The notes: generated from the sequence alone by a model not told the origin. Shown: positions 18,387-26,568, numbered from the stretch's first letter. The stretch: 64,000 nt of DNA from Piscinibacter defluvii (GCF_004011805.1 NZ_RCHJ01000003.1:558001-622000), one strand, 5' to 3'. Made by a program: numbers and translations.

Positions 18387-18737
18387 ATGAAGATTGCCAT
18401 GTTCCGCTGGCTTGCGCCGGCATTCCTGGTCGCGATCAGTTCTGCGACCCTTGCCCAAACCGCGCCCAGCAAGAGAGCCGATCCACTCGATTCCTCGGCC
18501 GCCGTTCCGCCTCTGGTCTTCCAGTCGACCCTTGGGGGTTACCAGCGTCACGCTGAACAGTCCGTGGGTTCCTGGCGCGAAGCCAACGACACCGTCAACC
18601 GCATCGGAGGCTGGCGGGCCTATGCGCGCGAGGCTCGGCAGCCGGACCCGCCCACCACGAACAACGCGCCCCCGAAGCCGGCAACGCCGGCGCCGGCAAG
18701 CGCACCCGCCGGCCACGGCGGGCACAAGATGAACTGA
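18387..18737 (+). CDS. Small periplasmic protein of unknown function
   Basis: This 116-aa protein has a signal peptide ending TLAQT and a mature region with QSTLGGYQRHAEQSVGSWRE. The tail is rich in Pro and Ala and ends GHGGHKMN, a likely weak metal site. Proteins of this type often precede a CusC-like channel gene in copper operons. It starts with GAGG upstream and ends 10 nt before the TolC-like gene, so the two are almost certainly cotranscribed. Confidence 0.7.
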   Translation: MKIAMFRWLAPAFLVAISSATLAQTAPSKRADPLDSSAAVPPLVFQSTLGGYQRHAEQSVGSWREANDTVNRIGGWRAYAREARQPDPPTTNNAPPKPATPAPASAPAGHGGHKMN

Positions 18738-18747
18738 GGTCAATCGG

Positions 18748-20199
18748 ATGAATTCACCTTCCTACCTCGGGCGCGTCGCGCCCGACCTCCCGAGCGCGCG
18801 ACGTTCGGGACTCCTCGTCGTCGTCCTGGCCTCCGCCGTGCTGGCCGGCTGTGCCAGCTTCTCGCCCGACGCTGGGTTCTCTTCGATCGAGTCTGCGGCC
18901 AAGGACAAGCTTGGCAAGGACGTGCGCTGGGCGCGCAGTGATGCCGACGTCGACACCATCGATCGCCGCGTGCGCGAGTTGCTCGCGAAGCCGCTGACCG
19001 TCGACGACGCCGTTCAGGTGGCCTTGCTCAACAACCGCGGCCTGCAGGCTCGATTCCAGGATCTCGGTGTCACCGAGGCCGAAGTCGTGCAGGCCGGGCG
19101 CCTGCCGAACCCGGGCTTCACGTTCGGGCGCCTTCGGCAAGGCGACGAGGTCGAACTGGAGCGCGGGCTGCACATCAACCTCGCGCGGCTGTTGACCCTG
19201 CCCATGGTCTCGCAGCTGGAAGCTCGCCGCTTCGAGCAGGTCAAGCGCGAGGTCACGATGGATGTGTTGTCGCTCGCCGCTGACGCGCGCAAGGCCTTCT
19301 TCCAGGCAGTGGCGGCGGAGGAGACGGTGCGATACATGCGACAGGTGAAGCAGACGGCGGAAGCGAGCGCCGAGCTGGCTCGACGCATGGAGCAGGTCGG
19401 CAACTTCAGCAAGCTGGCGCGAGCGCGCGAGCAGGCTTTCTACGCCGACGCCACCCTGGGCCTCGCACGTGCCGACCAGGCACAGCGTGCATCGCGCGAG
19501 CGACTGGCGCGCCTCCTGGGCGTCTGGGGCGATCAGACCCAGTTTCAGTTGCCGGAGCGCCTTCCGGACCTGCCAGCCGAGGCGCGCAACCAGCCGGACA
19601 TCGAAGCCGTCGCGATGTCACAACGACTCGACGTGCAAGCCGCCAAGCTTGGCGCAGAGCAGACCGCGAAGAATCTGGGGCTGACGCGCACGACGCGCTT
19701 CATCAACGTGCTGGAACTCGGGCTCGTGCGCAACACCTCCAACGAAGCTCCGCGACAGACGGGCTGGGAGATTGGTCTGGAGTTGCCCCTCTTCGACTGG
19801 GGCGGCGCGCGAGTGGCGCGCGCCGAGGCGATCTACATGCAGGTACTGCATCGCGCCGCGCAGACGGCGATCAACGCCCGCTCGGAAGTGCGCGAAGCCT
19901 ATGGCAACTACCGCTCCGCCTACGACATCGCGCGCCATCAGCGAGACGAGATCGTGCCGCTTAAGAAGCGCATTTCGGAAGAACAGGTGCTGCGCTACAA
20001 CGGCATGATCATCGGGGTGTTCGAGCTCCTGGCCGACGCGCGCTCCCAGATCACGAGCGTCAATGCATACATCGAGTCGCTGCGCGACTTCTGGCTGGCC
20101 CAGTCGGATCTCGACATGGCGCTCATCGGCAAAGCGGCGATGGCCGCGCCCGCCGGCCCCGCCGCCGCGGCGATGGATGGTGGCGGCGCCGGCCACTGA
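18748..20199 (+). CDS. Outer-membrane TolC-family lipoprotein of the copper operon
   Basis: This 483-aa channel protein has a lipobox (AVLAGCAS), two TolC repeats (LTVDDAVQVALLNNRGLQA; NLGLTRTTRFINVLELGL) and long amphipathic helices, ending in a Gly/His tail. No RND pump or adaptor gene is adjacent, so it may work with a pump encoded elsewhere or with the oxidase and cupredoxin next to it. The gap to the multicopper oxidase gene is 24 nt. Confidence 0.88.
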   Translation: MNSPSYLGRVAPDLPSARRSGLLVVVLASAVLAGCASFSPDAGFSSIESAAKDKLGKDVRWARSDADVDTIDRRVRELLAKPLTVDDAVQVALLNNRGLQARFQDLGVTEAEVVQAGRLPNPGFTFGRLRQGDEVELERGLHINLARLLTLPMVSQLEARRFEQVKREVTMDVLSLAADARKAFFQAVAAEETVRYMRQVKQTAEASAELARRMEQVGNFSKLARAREQAFYADATLGLARADQAQRASRERLARLLGVWGDQTQFQLPERLPDLPAEARNQPDIEAVAMSQRLDVQAAKLGAEQTAKNLGLTRTTRFINVLELGLVRNTSNEAPRQTGWEIGLELPLFDWGGARVARAEAIYMQVLHRAAQTAINARSEVREAYGNYRSAYDIARHQRDEIVPLKKRISEEQVLRYNGMIIGVFELLADARSQITSVNAYIESLRDFWLAQSDLDMALIGKAAMAAPAGPAAAAMDGGGAGH

Positions 20200-20223
20200 C
20201 ACATTCAATCAAGGAACTCGAAC

Positions 20224-21642
20224 ATGGTTTCCCGACGCAACTTTATCGGTGGCGCTGGCGCGGTGACCGCTGCGGTGAGTGCCGCAGCAGTCAGCAAGGT
20301 CGCCATGGCCGCGCTGCCCGAGCCGGTCATTCAAACCAAACCCGACACGATGCCGCCGCTGGTGCCTAACACCGGCAGGCCCTACAACCCGGTCGTCACG
20401 CTCAACGGCTGGACGCTGCCCTGGCGCATGAACAACGGCGTCAAGGAGTTCCACCTCGTGGCCGAGCCCGTGGTGCGCGAGATGGCGCCCGGCTTCAAGG
20501 CCCATCTTTGGGGCTACAACGGCCAGAGCCCGGGGCCGACAATCGAGGTCGTCGAAGGCGACCGCGTGCGCATCTTCGTCACCAACAAGCTCGGTGAGCT
20601 GCACAGCGTGCACTGGCACGGGCAGCGCCTGCCCAGCGGCATGGATGGCGTCACCGGGCTGACACAGCCCGGCATTCCACCCGGCAAGACCTTCGTGTAC
20701 GAGTTCGTCGCACGGCGTCCCGGAACCTTCATGTACCACCCTCACGCCGACGAGATGGTGCAGATGGCGATGGGGATGATGGGCTTCTGGATCACGCATC
20801 CGAAGGGCAAGCACCCGCTCATCGACGAGGTGGATCGCGACTTCTGCTTCCTGCTCAACGCCTACGACATCGATCCCGGTGCCTACACGCCGAAGATCAT
20901 GACGATGCTCGACTTCAATCTGTGGAGCTGGAACAGCCGCATCTTCCCGGGCATCGATCCGCTCGTGGTGAGCCACATGGACAAGGTGCGCATCCGGATC
21001 GGCAACCTGACAATGACGAACCATCCGATCCACCTGCACGGGCACGAGTTCCTGGTCACGGGAACGGATGGCGGGCCGACGCCGAAGAGCACCCGCCGGT
21101 ATGAAGTGACCGAAGACATCGCGGTCGGGCAGATGCGGCAGGTCGAGTTTCTCGCTGACGAAGAGGGCGACTGGGCCTTCCACTGCCACAAGAGCCACCA
21201 CACGATGAACGCGATGGGCCATGACGTGCCGACGATGATCGGTGTGGATCATCGCGGCGTGGCGAAGCAGATCACCAAGCTCGTGCCCGACTACATGGTG
21301 ATGGGTGAGCGCGGCATGAAGGACATGACCGAGATGGAGATGCCGCTGCCCGACAACACCGCAGCCATGATGACGGGGCAGGGTCCGTTCGGCTCAGTCG
21401 GCATGGGCGGCATGTTCAGCGTCGTCAAGGTCCGCAAGGGACAGAAGCGCGGCGACTACAGCGACCCGGGTTGGTACAAGCACCCACCCGGCACGGTTGC
21501 CTACGAGTTCACCGGCGAACTGCCGGACCCGGCGCGCTTCAAGGCGGAAGGGACCGGCTCGATGCCCCCGGTCGCGAAACCGGCCCAAGCGGTCGAAGTC
21601 AAGGTGCGCAAACCCGGTGGCGGGCACGCGGGCCACAACTGA
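20224..21642 (+). CDS. Periplasmic multicopper oxidase (CopA/CueO-type)
   Basis: This 472-aa oxidase is expected to convert Cu(I) to less toxic Cu(II) in the periplasm. A twin-arginine signal (SRRNFIGG, residues 3-10) shows folded export. Copper ligands are visible: HWH (130-132), HPH (172-174), H267 with HLHGH (270-274), and HCHKSHH (320-326) with type 1 Cys321. A Met-rich segment follows (MVMGERGMKDMTEMEMP), typical of copper-handling oxidases. Although named CopA in some species, it is unrelated to the ATPase at 5364. Confidence 0.95.
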   Translation: MVSRRNFIGGAGAVTAAVSAAAVSKVAMAALPEPVIQTKPDTMPPLVPNTGRPYNPVVTLNGWTLPWRMNNGVKEFHLVAEPVVREMAPGFKAHLWGYNGQSPGPTIEVVEGDRVRIFVTNKLGELHSVHWHGQRLPSGMDGVTGLTQPGIPPGKTFVYEFVARRPGTFMYHPHADEMVQMAMGMMGFWITHPKGKHPLIDEVDRDFCFLLNAYDIDPGAYTPKIMTMLDFNLWSWNSRIFPGIDPLVVSHMDKVRIRIGNLTMTNHPIHLHGHEFLVTGTDGGPTPKSTRRYEVTEDIAVGQMRQVEFLADEEGDWAFHCHKSHHTMNAMGHDVPTMIGVDHRGVAKQITKLVPDYMVMGERGMKDMTEMEMPLPDNTAAMMTGQGPFGSVGMGGMFSVVKVRKGQKRGDYSDPGWYKHPPGTVAYEFTGELPDPARFKAEGTGSMPPVAKPAQAVEVKVRKPGGGHAGHN

Positions 21643-21694
21643 GCGGCGCGAGCCGACTCACCATCTTTCCAATCCGCAACAAGAAGGAAACCTG

Positions 21695-22219
21695 ATGAAG
21701 CAGTTCAAGCAAATTCTCGCGGCTGCGTTCGTGGCCATCTCCGCCTCCGCAATGGCGCACGGTGACGAGGCTCATGCCAAGAAGGCCGGCCCGGTCAAGA
21801 AGGAACAGAAGGACTGGGGCATCGCCGGCGACGCCAAGTCTGCCAAGCGAACCATCGAAATCGGCATGGCCGACAACATGCGTTTCACTCCGGACAGCAT
21901 CGAGGTGCGACAGGGAGAAACGGTGAAGTTTGTCGTGCGCAACACCGGCAAGACCATGCATGAGTTCGTGATCGGAACGAAGGCCGAGAACGACAAGCAT
22001 GCCGAACTGATGATCAAGTTCCCGACCATGGAACACGACGAACCATACATGGCCCACGTCGGGCCGGGCAAGACGGGCGAGATTGTCTGGACCTTCAACC
22101 GGCCCGGAGATTTCGACTTCGCTTGCTTGATCGCCGGCCACTACCAGGCCGGCATGGTCGGCAAGATCAAGGTCGCCGCGTCGAGCGCCAAGGGTGACGG
22201 GCATGCGCACAAGCATTGA
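21695..22219 (+). CDS. Periplasmic cupredoxin, CopI-like
   Basis: This 174-aa blue-copper-type protein has a signal peptide (ending SASAMA), a His/Lys-rich N-terminal segment, then one cupredoxin domain. Type 1 ligands are visible: a His in KTMHEFVIG and a CLIAGHYQAGM loop (C-x4-H-x4-M). CopI proteins of this kind protect periplasmic cytochrome assembly from copper in Rubrivivax. ATG at 21695 has AAGGAAA upstream. The DUF411 gene overlaps its end by 17 nt. Confidence 0.88.
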   Translation: MKQFKQILAAAFVAISASAMAHGDEAHAKKAGPVKKEQKDWGIAGDAKSAKRTIEIGMADNMRFTPDSIEVRQGETVKFVVRNTGKTMHEFVIGTKAENDKHAELMIKFPTMEHDEPYMAHVGPGKTGEIVWTFNRPGDFDFACLIAGHYQAGMVGKIKVAASSAKGDGHAHKH

Positions 22220-22694
22220 TGTGACGCGGCGGGGAAAGACTCGTCGGGCACTGCTGGCGGCTTCTGGAGCCGTCGCATTGCTGGGGCCGAGCCTGCTGCG
22301 CGCACAGACGCAGCCCCTCCACATGGAGGTGTGGAAGAGCCCGTCCTGCGGCTGCTGCAAAGAGTGGATCAAGCACGTCGAGTCGCGCGGCTTCCGCGTG
22401 TCGGTGCACGACGTTGGCAACACGGCGGCGCGCGCGCACATGAAGCTGCCGATGAAACTCGGCTCCTGCCATACCGCGGTGGTCGGCCGCTACGCCGTCG
22501 AAGGTCATGTGCCCGCGGCCGATGTGCTGCGCCTGATCAAGGAGGCGCCCGACGCCGTGGGCTTGGCGGTCCCCGGCATGCCCGTCGGCTCTCCCGGCAT
22601 GGACGGCCCGGACTACGGCGACCAGCGGGATCCCTTCGACGTGCTGCTTGTCGCCAAGGACGGCAGCACGCGCGTCTTCAGTTCTTATCGTTGA
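22203..22694 (+). CDS. DUF411 periplasmic metal-binding protein
   Basis: This 163-aa secreted protein has a Tat/Sec-like signal (RRALLAASGAVALLGPS) and the DUF411 core: VWKSPSCGCCKEW with a C-x-C-C cluster, a second Cys in GSCHTAVV, and VEGHVPAADVLRLI. DUF411 proteins occur in copper and silver resistance loci and are thought to bind Cu(I). ATG at 22203 is preferred over GTG at 22194 because AAGG is correctly spaced before it. Confidence 0.9.
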   Translation: MRTSIDVTRRGKTRRALLAASGAVALLGPSLLRAQTQPLHMEVWKSPSCGCCKEWIKHVESRGFRVSVHDVGNTAARAHMKLPMKLGSCHTAVVGRYAVEGHVPAADVLRLIKEAPDAVGLAVPGMPVGSPGMDGPDYGDQRDPFDVLLVAKDGSTRVFSSYR

Positions 22695-22711
22695 CCCATG
22701 AAAGGATCGTC

Positions 22712-23056
22712 ATGAAGTTTGCACTCCCCGCCCTGATGGCTTCCATCGCCCTGAGTACACCCGTCTGGGCACAGCAGAAGGCCGACGAGCACGCGGGTCA
22801 CCATGCCGCGAGCAGTCCGGCGGCAGCGGCCGACGAGATGACCGATGCAGAAGTCCGGAAGGTCGATACCGACGCGGCCAAGATCACGTTGAAGCATGGC
22901 GACATCAAGAGCCTCGAGATGCCGGCCATGACCATGGTGTTCAACGTGCGCGACAAGGCCATGCTCGGCCAGGTCAAGGCCGGGGACAAAGTGAAGTTCA
23001 AGGCCGTCAACGAGGCGGGCAAGTTCACGGTCACGGACCTCAAGGTGGTTCGCTGA
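22712..23056 (+). CDS. CusF-like periplasmic copper-binding protein, copy 1
   Basis: This 114-aa protein has a signal peptide ending PVWAQ, a His-rich linker (DEHAGHHAASS) and a CusF-fold OB domain. The core KHGDIKSLEMPAMTMVFNV keeps the His and two Met copper ligands, but the Trp that caps Cu(I) in E. coli CusF is replaced by Met. It probably ferries Cu(I) in the periplasm. A near-identical second copy is at 25171, and the duplication runs into a broken gene just downstream. Confidence 0.9.
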   Translation: MKFALPALMASIALSTPVWAQQKADEHAGHHAASSPAAAADEMTDAEVRKVDTDAAKITLKHGDIKSLEMPAMTMVFNVRDKAMLGQVKAGDKVKFKAVNEAGKFTVTDLKVVR

Positions 23057-23073
23057 GACTGCGAGGCGGCGCG

Positions 23074-23211
23074 ATGCGCTCCTCGGTCGCCAAGGCGCTC
23101 AGCGTCGGCATCGTTGCCACGCTGAGTGCCGCGGGGACCTGGGCGACTGGGACAGTTCGCGCCACGGAGGCGCCAGTCGACGAGATCGCACCATTTCTCA
23201 CAAAGGCCTGA
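23074..23211 (+). pseudogene. Truncated copy of the 25526 membrane-protein gene
   Basis: The first 20 codons (MRSSVAKALSVGIVATLSAA) match the start of the gene at 25526 with two differences, at the same distance (17-19 nt) after a CusF-like gene. The sequence then diverges and stops after 45 codons. It is the broken end of a local duplication that copied cusF plus the 5' end of its neighbour. Confidence 0.7.
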
Positions 23212-23268
23212 GAATCTCGGGGGCTTGGCCGGCGCCTGCCAACCTCATCTGTGGTGCAATCGTGGGCA

Positions 23269-23961
23269 ATGCACCGCCCATTCTTTCTCGCTGTTTCGGC
23301 ACTCGGCGCTGCCACGTCTCAGGCCGGTGACCTCACGGCGGCGGAGATGCAATGGCTACGAAACAGCATGCCCGTGCTGACCTTTGCAAGGGAACAGCGC
23401 CTTCCGCTGGATGTTGATTTTGAGTTGCACGCCAAGCCGGGCGACCCGCCGCTGTCCATGGGCTTCGCCGGCCAGCGCTGCAAGCTCGTGTTCGCGATAC
23501 GCGGCAATCCGGATGCCGACGCGACGCTGGCGCAGATCGAGTCGGACTTGCTGAGCCCCGTCATCGAGGCGATGGTCGCCCACGAGATCGGCCACTGCTG
23601 GCGTTTCGTGCAGGGTGCGTGGCGCACGCTCCCGGCTGGCTTCGTCGACGCGACCGACCCCGGGGCCATCCGCGACATGGACCTTGCACACGTGCGGCGC
23701 GAGATGCGCGAAGCACGGCGCGAGGAGGGCTACGCCGACCTGGTGGGTCTCGCGTGGACGCTCACCCACCATCCGGCGCACTACGAGCACGTGCATTCCT
23801 GGTTCTGCCGCGTCCGCGACGATCAACCCGTTCCGGGTGCGCACCACGACACCCGCGCGTGGCTGCGTTTGGTCAAGGACCCGCAAACCTACCCGCTCGA
23901 CTCGAACCTCTTCGAGCAGGTTCGGGATCTGTGGCAGCACGGACTGCGCAGTCCACCCTGA
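23269..23961 (+). CDS. Zincin-like putative metalloprotease, secreted
   Basis: This 230-aa protein has an N-terminal signal-like segment (FFLAVSALGAATSQA) and an HEIGHCW motif (HExxH, catalytic Glu and two His zinc ligands, near residue 105), with EEGYADLVGLAW downstream as a candidate third-ligand helix. This suggests a gluzincin-like fold, but the family is not recognised. Start is uncertain: a GTG 18 nt upstream is possible, and no strong ribosome site precedes either. A role in clearing damaged periplasmic proteins under copper stress is speculative. Confidence 0.72.
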   Translation: MHRPFFLAVSALGAATSQAGDLTAAEMQWLRNSMPVLTFAREQRLPLDVDFELHAKPGDPPLSMGFAGQRCKLVFAIRGNPDADATLAQIESDLLSPVIEAMVAHEIGHCWRFVQGAWRTLPAGFVDATDPGAIRDMDLAHVRREMREARREEGYADLVGLAWTLTHHPAHYEHVHSWFCRVRDDQPVPGAHHDTRAWLRLVKDPQTYPLDSNLFEQVRDLWQHGLRSPP

Positions 23962-24366
23962 GCAGGGCCCCGGACCGCCGGAGCCGCGTCGCTCGCACGA
24001 CGGGACGGCGCGGGCGACACGGCTCAGACCTCTAGGAGGACTCTGCCGGCTCGTTTCCGATATTCGCACCAGCCGGTGGACGATAGGGCAGCGGGCCGGT
24101 CAATCCGGCCATGGGCCAGAAGTCGACGGGCTACGAATTCGGGCTTCGCCATCGCTTCTGATCGAACGATCGCGGTGCCCGGCACCGAGGAAGCCGCCGC
24201 AGCGGCCTTCTTCCCAACCTGACGACTTCGTAATGACGCCGTCATGATTCGGTCGGGTTGCGATTCCTAAAGTGGACGCGTGACATGTCGGCTGCGACGC
24301 CAGGCGTTCAAGGAGGCACCGCAGCCGAGCACTCACGCCAATGTTCGTCGATCAAGGAGTCTCACC
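23962..24366 (+). other. Intergenic region before the 24367 small secreted-protein gene
   Basis: About 400 bp with no convincing gene. It contains CopR-type promoter C at 24219-24273; nothing else recognisable was seen. Confidence 0.6.
24219..24273 (+). promoter_or_regulatory. CopR/CusR-type promoter C for the 24367 gene
   Basis: The box CTGACGACTTCGTAAT (24219-24234) and -10 TAAAGT (24268-24273) keep the 33-bp separation of promoters A, B and D. The overlapping ATGACGCCGTCAT dyad just after the box (24233-24245) may be a further regulator site. Confidence 0.68.
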
Positions 24367-24726
24367 ATGTCAAGTCGCACTTTCTATTGCGGCATTGCCG
24401 TCGCCGCCGCGTTCGCCGCCCCGCTCGCCCATGCCGCCTCTGATGGTTTCAAGTGGATCGGCGGGGAGGCAGGCGTCGTTTTCGAGCCGGTGCCCAATAC
24501 CCTCACCCGCAGCGACGTGAAGCGGGAACTGGAGGTCGCTCGGCGCGACGGAACGTTGCTCCTGCAGCAGCGCGAACGGAATTACACACCGCCGACGACG
24601 CCGGTGGCCGGCTTCACATCCAGCCGCGAGGAGGCCAGACAGGCCGCGCGGCTGATCGAGCAACGTCAGAACGACGGCTGGCGCTACATTGAAGGCGAAC
24701 CCGGCTGGACATACGTCGGCCGCTGA
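24367..24726 (+). CDS. Small secreted DUF4148-like protein, cassette copy 3 (without lipoprotein partner)
   Basis: This 119-aa protein has a signal peptide (ending PLAHAAS). Mature landmarks are IGGEAGVVFEPVP, LTRSDVKRELEVARRDG and a C-terminal DGWRYIEGEPGW, aligning with the protein at 16757. AAGGAG lies 8 nt before the ATG. It sits behind CopR-type promoter C, but no lipoprotein gene follows; the next DNA is decayed sequence. Function is unknown. Confidence 0.78.
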   Translation: MSSRTFYCGIAVAAAFAAPLAHAASDGFKWIGGEAGVVFEPVPNTLTRSDVKRELEVARRDGTLLLQQRERNYTPPTTPVAGFTSSREEARQAARLIEQRQNDGWRYIEGEPGWTYVGR

Positions 24727-24810
24727 AGTCGTTCAACCGGCTTGCCATCGTGCGTTTCGGGCTGCGTCGGGGCGCCGGACGTCGACCGAGGCGTTGACGA
24801 TGGAGCGCTT

Positions 24811-24836
24811 CGGGGCCGGACAAAGCACCGGCCCCG
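24811..24836 (+). terminator. Perfect GC hairpin downstream of the 24367 gene
   Basis: A 9-bp stem (CGGGGCCGG / CCGGCCCCG) with an 8-nt loop lies 85 nt past the stop. There is no U tract. It is a candidate terminator. Confidence 0.5.
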
Positions 24837-24931
24837 ATCCTGCGTGCTCTCGTCGCACGCTTGATGGCGTTCGGATTGGCGAGTCTCGGACCTGCGTTCA
24901 TGAGGGCTCCTCGTGATGCCGCGTTGATCGA

Positions 24932-25074
24932 CATTGCGCAAGCACCATCACCAAGGCGGTGAAGGCGACGGACAAGGACCGGGCCACTACGACGCCGGCA
25001 TGAAGGGCCTCGTCAACGTCGCGCAGAAGGCCGGTGCCACCAAGATCGACGGCCACGGCAGCCACAAGCGCTGA
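24932..25074 (+). pseudogene. Remnant of a copZ-like chaperone gene plus unassigned tail
   Basis: Reading from 24932, HCASTITKAVKATDKD matches residues 13-28 of the chaperone at 4925-5182 with two changes, and the DNA is almost identical there. The MTC half of the metal site is missing upstream, and similarity stops at 24979. A different frame then runs open to a stop at 25072-25074 (tail GHGSHKR). The stretch 24727-24931 before it holds only a hairpin and no gene. Confidence 0.6.
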
Positions 25075-25140
25075 GTGACGATCGTCACGGCATGGCGGTG
25101 GCGCACGGCATCTTTCGGTGCTCCGCGCCCCCGGCATAAT
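25075..25140 (+). promoter_or_regulatory. Palindrome and -10 upstream of the second CusF-like gene
   Basis: A perfect 14-bp palindrome GTGACGATCGTCAC (25075-25088) is followed 46 bp later by CATAAT (25135-25140), a good -10, 31 nt before the ATG. The TGAC/GTCA arms recall the CopR box but are two bases closer together, so the regulator is uncertain. Confidence 0.42.
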
Positions 25141-25170
25141 TTTGTTTCACACCCCTGCGCAGCATTCGAA

Positions 25171-25506
25171 ATGAAGACCGTCAAGCCCTTCCTTGTCGCC
25201 CTGACCTTTGCCGCCTCGGCGCCGTTCGCGATCAGCGCCCACGCCCAGGCGATGGATCACAGCAAGATGGACCGCATGCCCGCCTCGATGAGCGAAGGCG
25301 AAGTGCGCAAGATCGACAAGGAAGCCAAGAAGATCACCCTGAAGCATGGCGACATCAAGAACCTGGACATGCCGGCCATGACCATGGTGTTCAACGTGCG
25401 CGACAAGGCCATGCTCGGCCAGGTCAAGGCGGGGGACACGGTGAAGTTCAAGGCCGTCAACGAGGCGGGCAAGTTCACGGTCACGGACCTCGAGGTCGTT
25501 CGCTAA
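25171..25506 (+). CDS. CusF-like periplasmic copper-binding protein, copy 2
   Basis: This 111-aa protein has a signal peptide ending SAHAQ, a short Met/His linker (MDHSKMDRMPASM) and a CusF OB domain nearly identical to copy 1 (KHGDIKNLDMPAMTMVFNV through KFTVTDLEVVR). The signal peptides differ, so conversion or recent duplication affected only the domain-coding DNA. It is followed after 19 nt by the membrane-protein gene whose truncated copy is at 23074. Confidence 0.9.
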   Translation: MKTVKPFLVALTFAASAPFAISAHAQAMDHSKMDRMPASMSEGEVRKIDKEAKKITLKHGDIKNLDMPAMTMVFNVRDKAMLGQVKAGDTVKFKAVNEAGKFTVTDLEVVR

Positions 25507-25525
25507 GTCATGCGAGGACGGCGCG

Positions 25526-26065
25526 ATGCGCTCCTCGGCCGCGAAGGCACTCAGCGTCGGCATCGTTGCCACGCTGGGTGCTGCGGGTCTGGCGTGGCAC
25601 GAGTGCGTGTTGCTCGCGGCCGCCGCCGCCGCGGCGCATCGGCTGTTCCTTTGGCGCATGGACGACGGCGCTCCATGGGATGCATGGCGTGCTGGTGTGC
25701 GATGTCTCTTCGCAGGCCTGTTTGGGCTGCTGGCCGCCGTTGCGCTGTTCGCCATCATCGCGGCCGGCTTGGCGGGCTACTGGCAGATGGGGCATCACCA
25801 TGCGCGCGCCACGCTCGCGTTGGTCGCCGCCGCTGCCGCCCTTGTGGTCCTTGTCCAGGTGGACTGGCAGGCCCGTTGGGCCGAAACGCGCTTCTGGGCC
25901 ATTGTTGCTGGCGGCATCGCGGTGACGTTCGCGGCATTGCGGCCCGACCAGGAGTTGCTCCCATGCCTGGTCTCTGCAGGCATCGGGACGTGGCTGGCCC
26001 TTGCAAGCTGGCGGATGGTCCGAACGCAAGCGCGCGATCTGCTTCGATCAGACGCGAGGATGTGA
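25526..26065 (+). CDS. Integral membrane protein of unknown function
   Basis: This 179-aa protein has about five hydrophobic segments, including LLAAAAAAAHRLFLW, GLFGLLAAVALFAIIAAGLAG and ATLALVAAAAALVVLVQV. A HHH cluster (QMGHHHARAT) at a membrane edge could be a metal site. It has no family I recognise. It lies between a CusF-like gene and a cytochrome c gene, suggesting an inner-membrane role in copper or electron transfer. Confidence 0.65.
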   Translation: MRSSAAKALSVGIVATLGAAGLAWHECVLLAAAAAAAHRLFLWRMDDGAPWDAWRAGVRCLFAGLFGLLAAVALFAIIAAGLAGYWQMGHHHARATLALVAAAAALVVLVQVDWQARWAETRFWAIVAGGIAVTFAALRPDQELLPCLVSAGIGTWLALASWRMVRTQARDLLRSDARM

Positions 26066-26084
26066 TGCCTATCAGGACGAGCGC

Positions 26085-26564
26085 ATGAAGCGAAGCCGGT
26101 TGCTCCTGGCTGTCGCTGTGATCGGTGCGGTGGTTCTGCTCGTTGCCATCTCGCGCCTGGCGCCAAAGCTGGCAAGCACCGGGCTGCTCAAACCTGACGA
26201 TGTCGAGGTGACGGCGCGGGGGCGGCAGGTCTACGGAACGCACTGTGCCGCCTGTCACGGGGCGAAGCTCGAGGGCCAGCCCAACTGGCGCCAGAGAGAC
26301 GCGCAAGGCCGCCTGCCGGCACCGCCACACGACGCCACCGGGCACACGTGGCACCACCCCGACGAGACGCTGTTCCGAATCACGAAGTTCGGCGTCGCCA
26401 AGGCCGCCAACCTGGCGTTGTACGAATCCTCGATGCCTGCGTACGAAGGCGTGCTGACCGATTCAGAGATCGTGGCCGCGCTCTCCTGGATCAAGGCTCA
26501 GTGGCCCGTCGGCATCCGGGCCAAGCACGACGAGATGAACCGCAGTTCGTCGCAGCAACGCTGA
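26085..26564 (+). CDS. Membrane-anchored monohaem cytochrome c
   Basis: This 159-aa protein has an N-terminal anchor (LLLAVAVIGAVVLLVAIS) and one class I cytochrome c domain. The haem site is CAACH (near residue 60) and a distal Met lies in SSMPAYEGVLTDSEI. It is an electron carrier on the periplasmic side of the membrane. In this setting it may accept electrons from the multicopper oxidase or report on cytochrome integrity. AGGA precedes the ATG at 26085. Confidence 0.88.
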   Translation: MKRSRLLLAVAVIGAVVLLVAISRLAPKLASTGLLKPDDVEVTARGRQVYGTHCAACHGAKLEGQPNWRQRDAQGRLPAPPHDATGHTWHHPDETLFRITKFGVAKAANLALYESSMPAYEGVLTDSEIVAALSWIKAQWPVGIRAKHDEMNRSSSQQR

Positions 26565-26568
26565 GCCG

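Noticed and set aside
24931-25074. His-rich short frame (RKHHHQGGEG to GHGSHKR) as a real gene
   Set aside because: No proper start codon or ribosome site, and its first half coincides with the copZ remnant in another frame.
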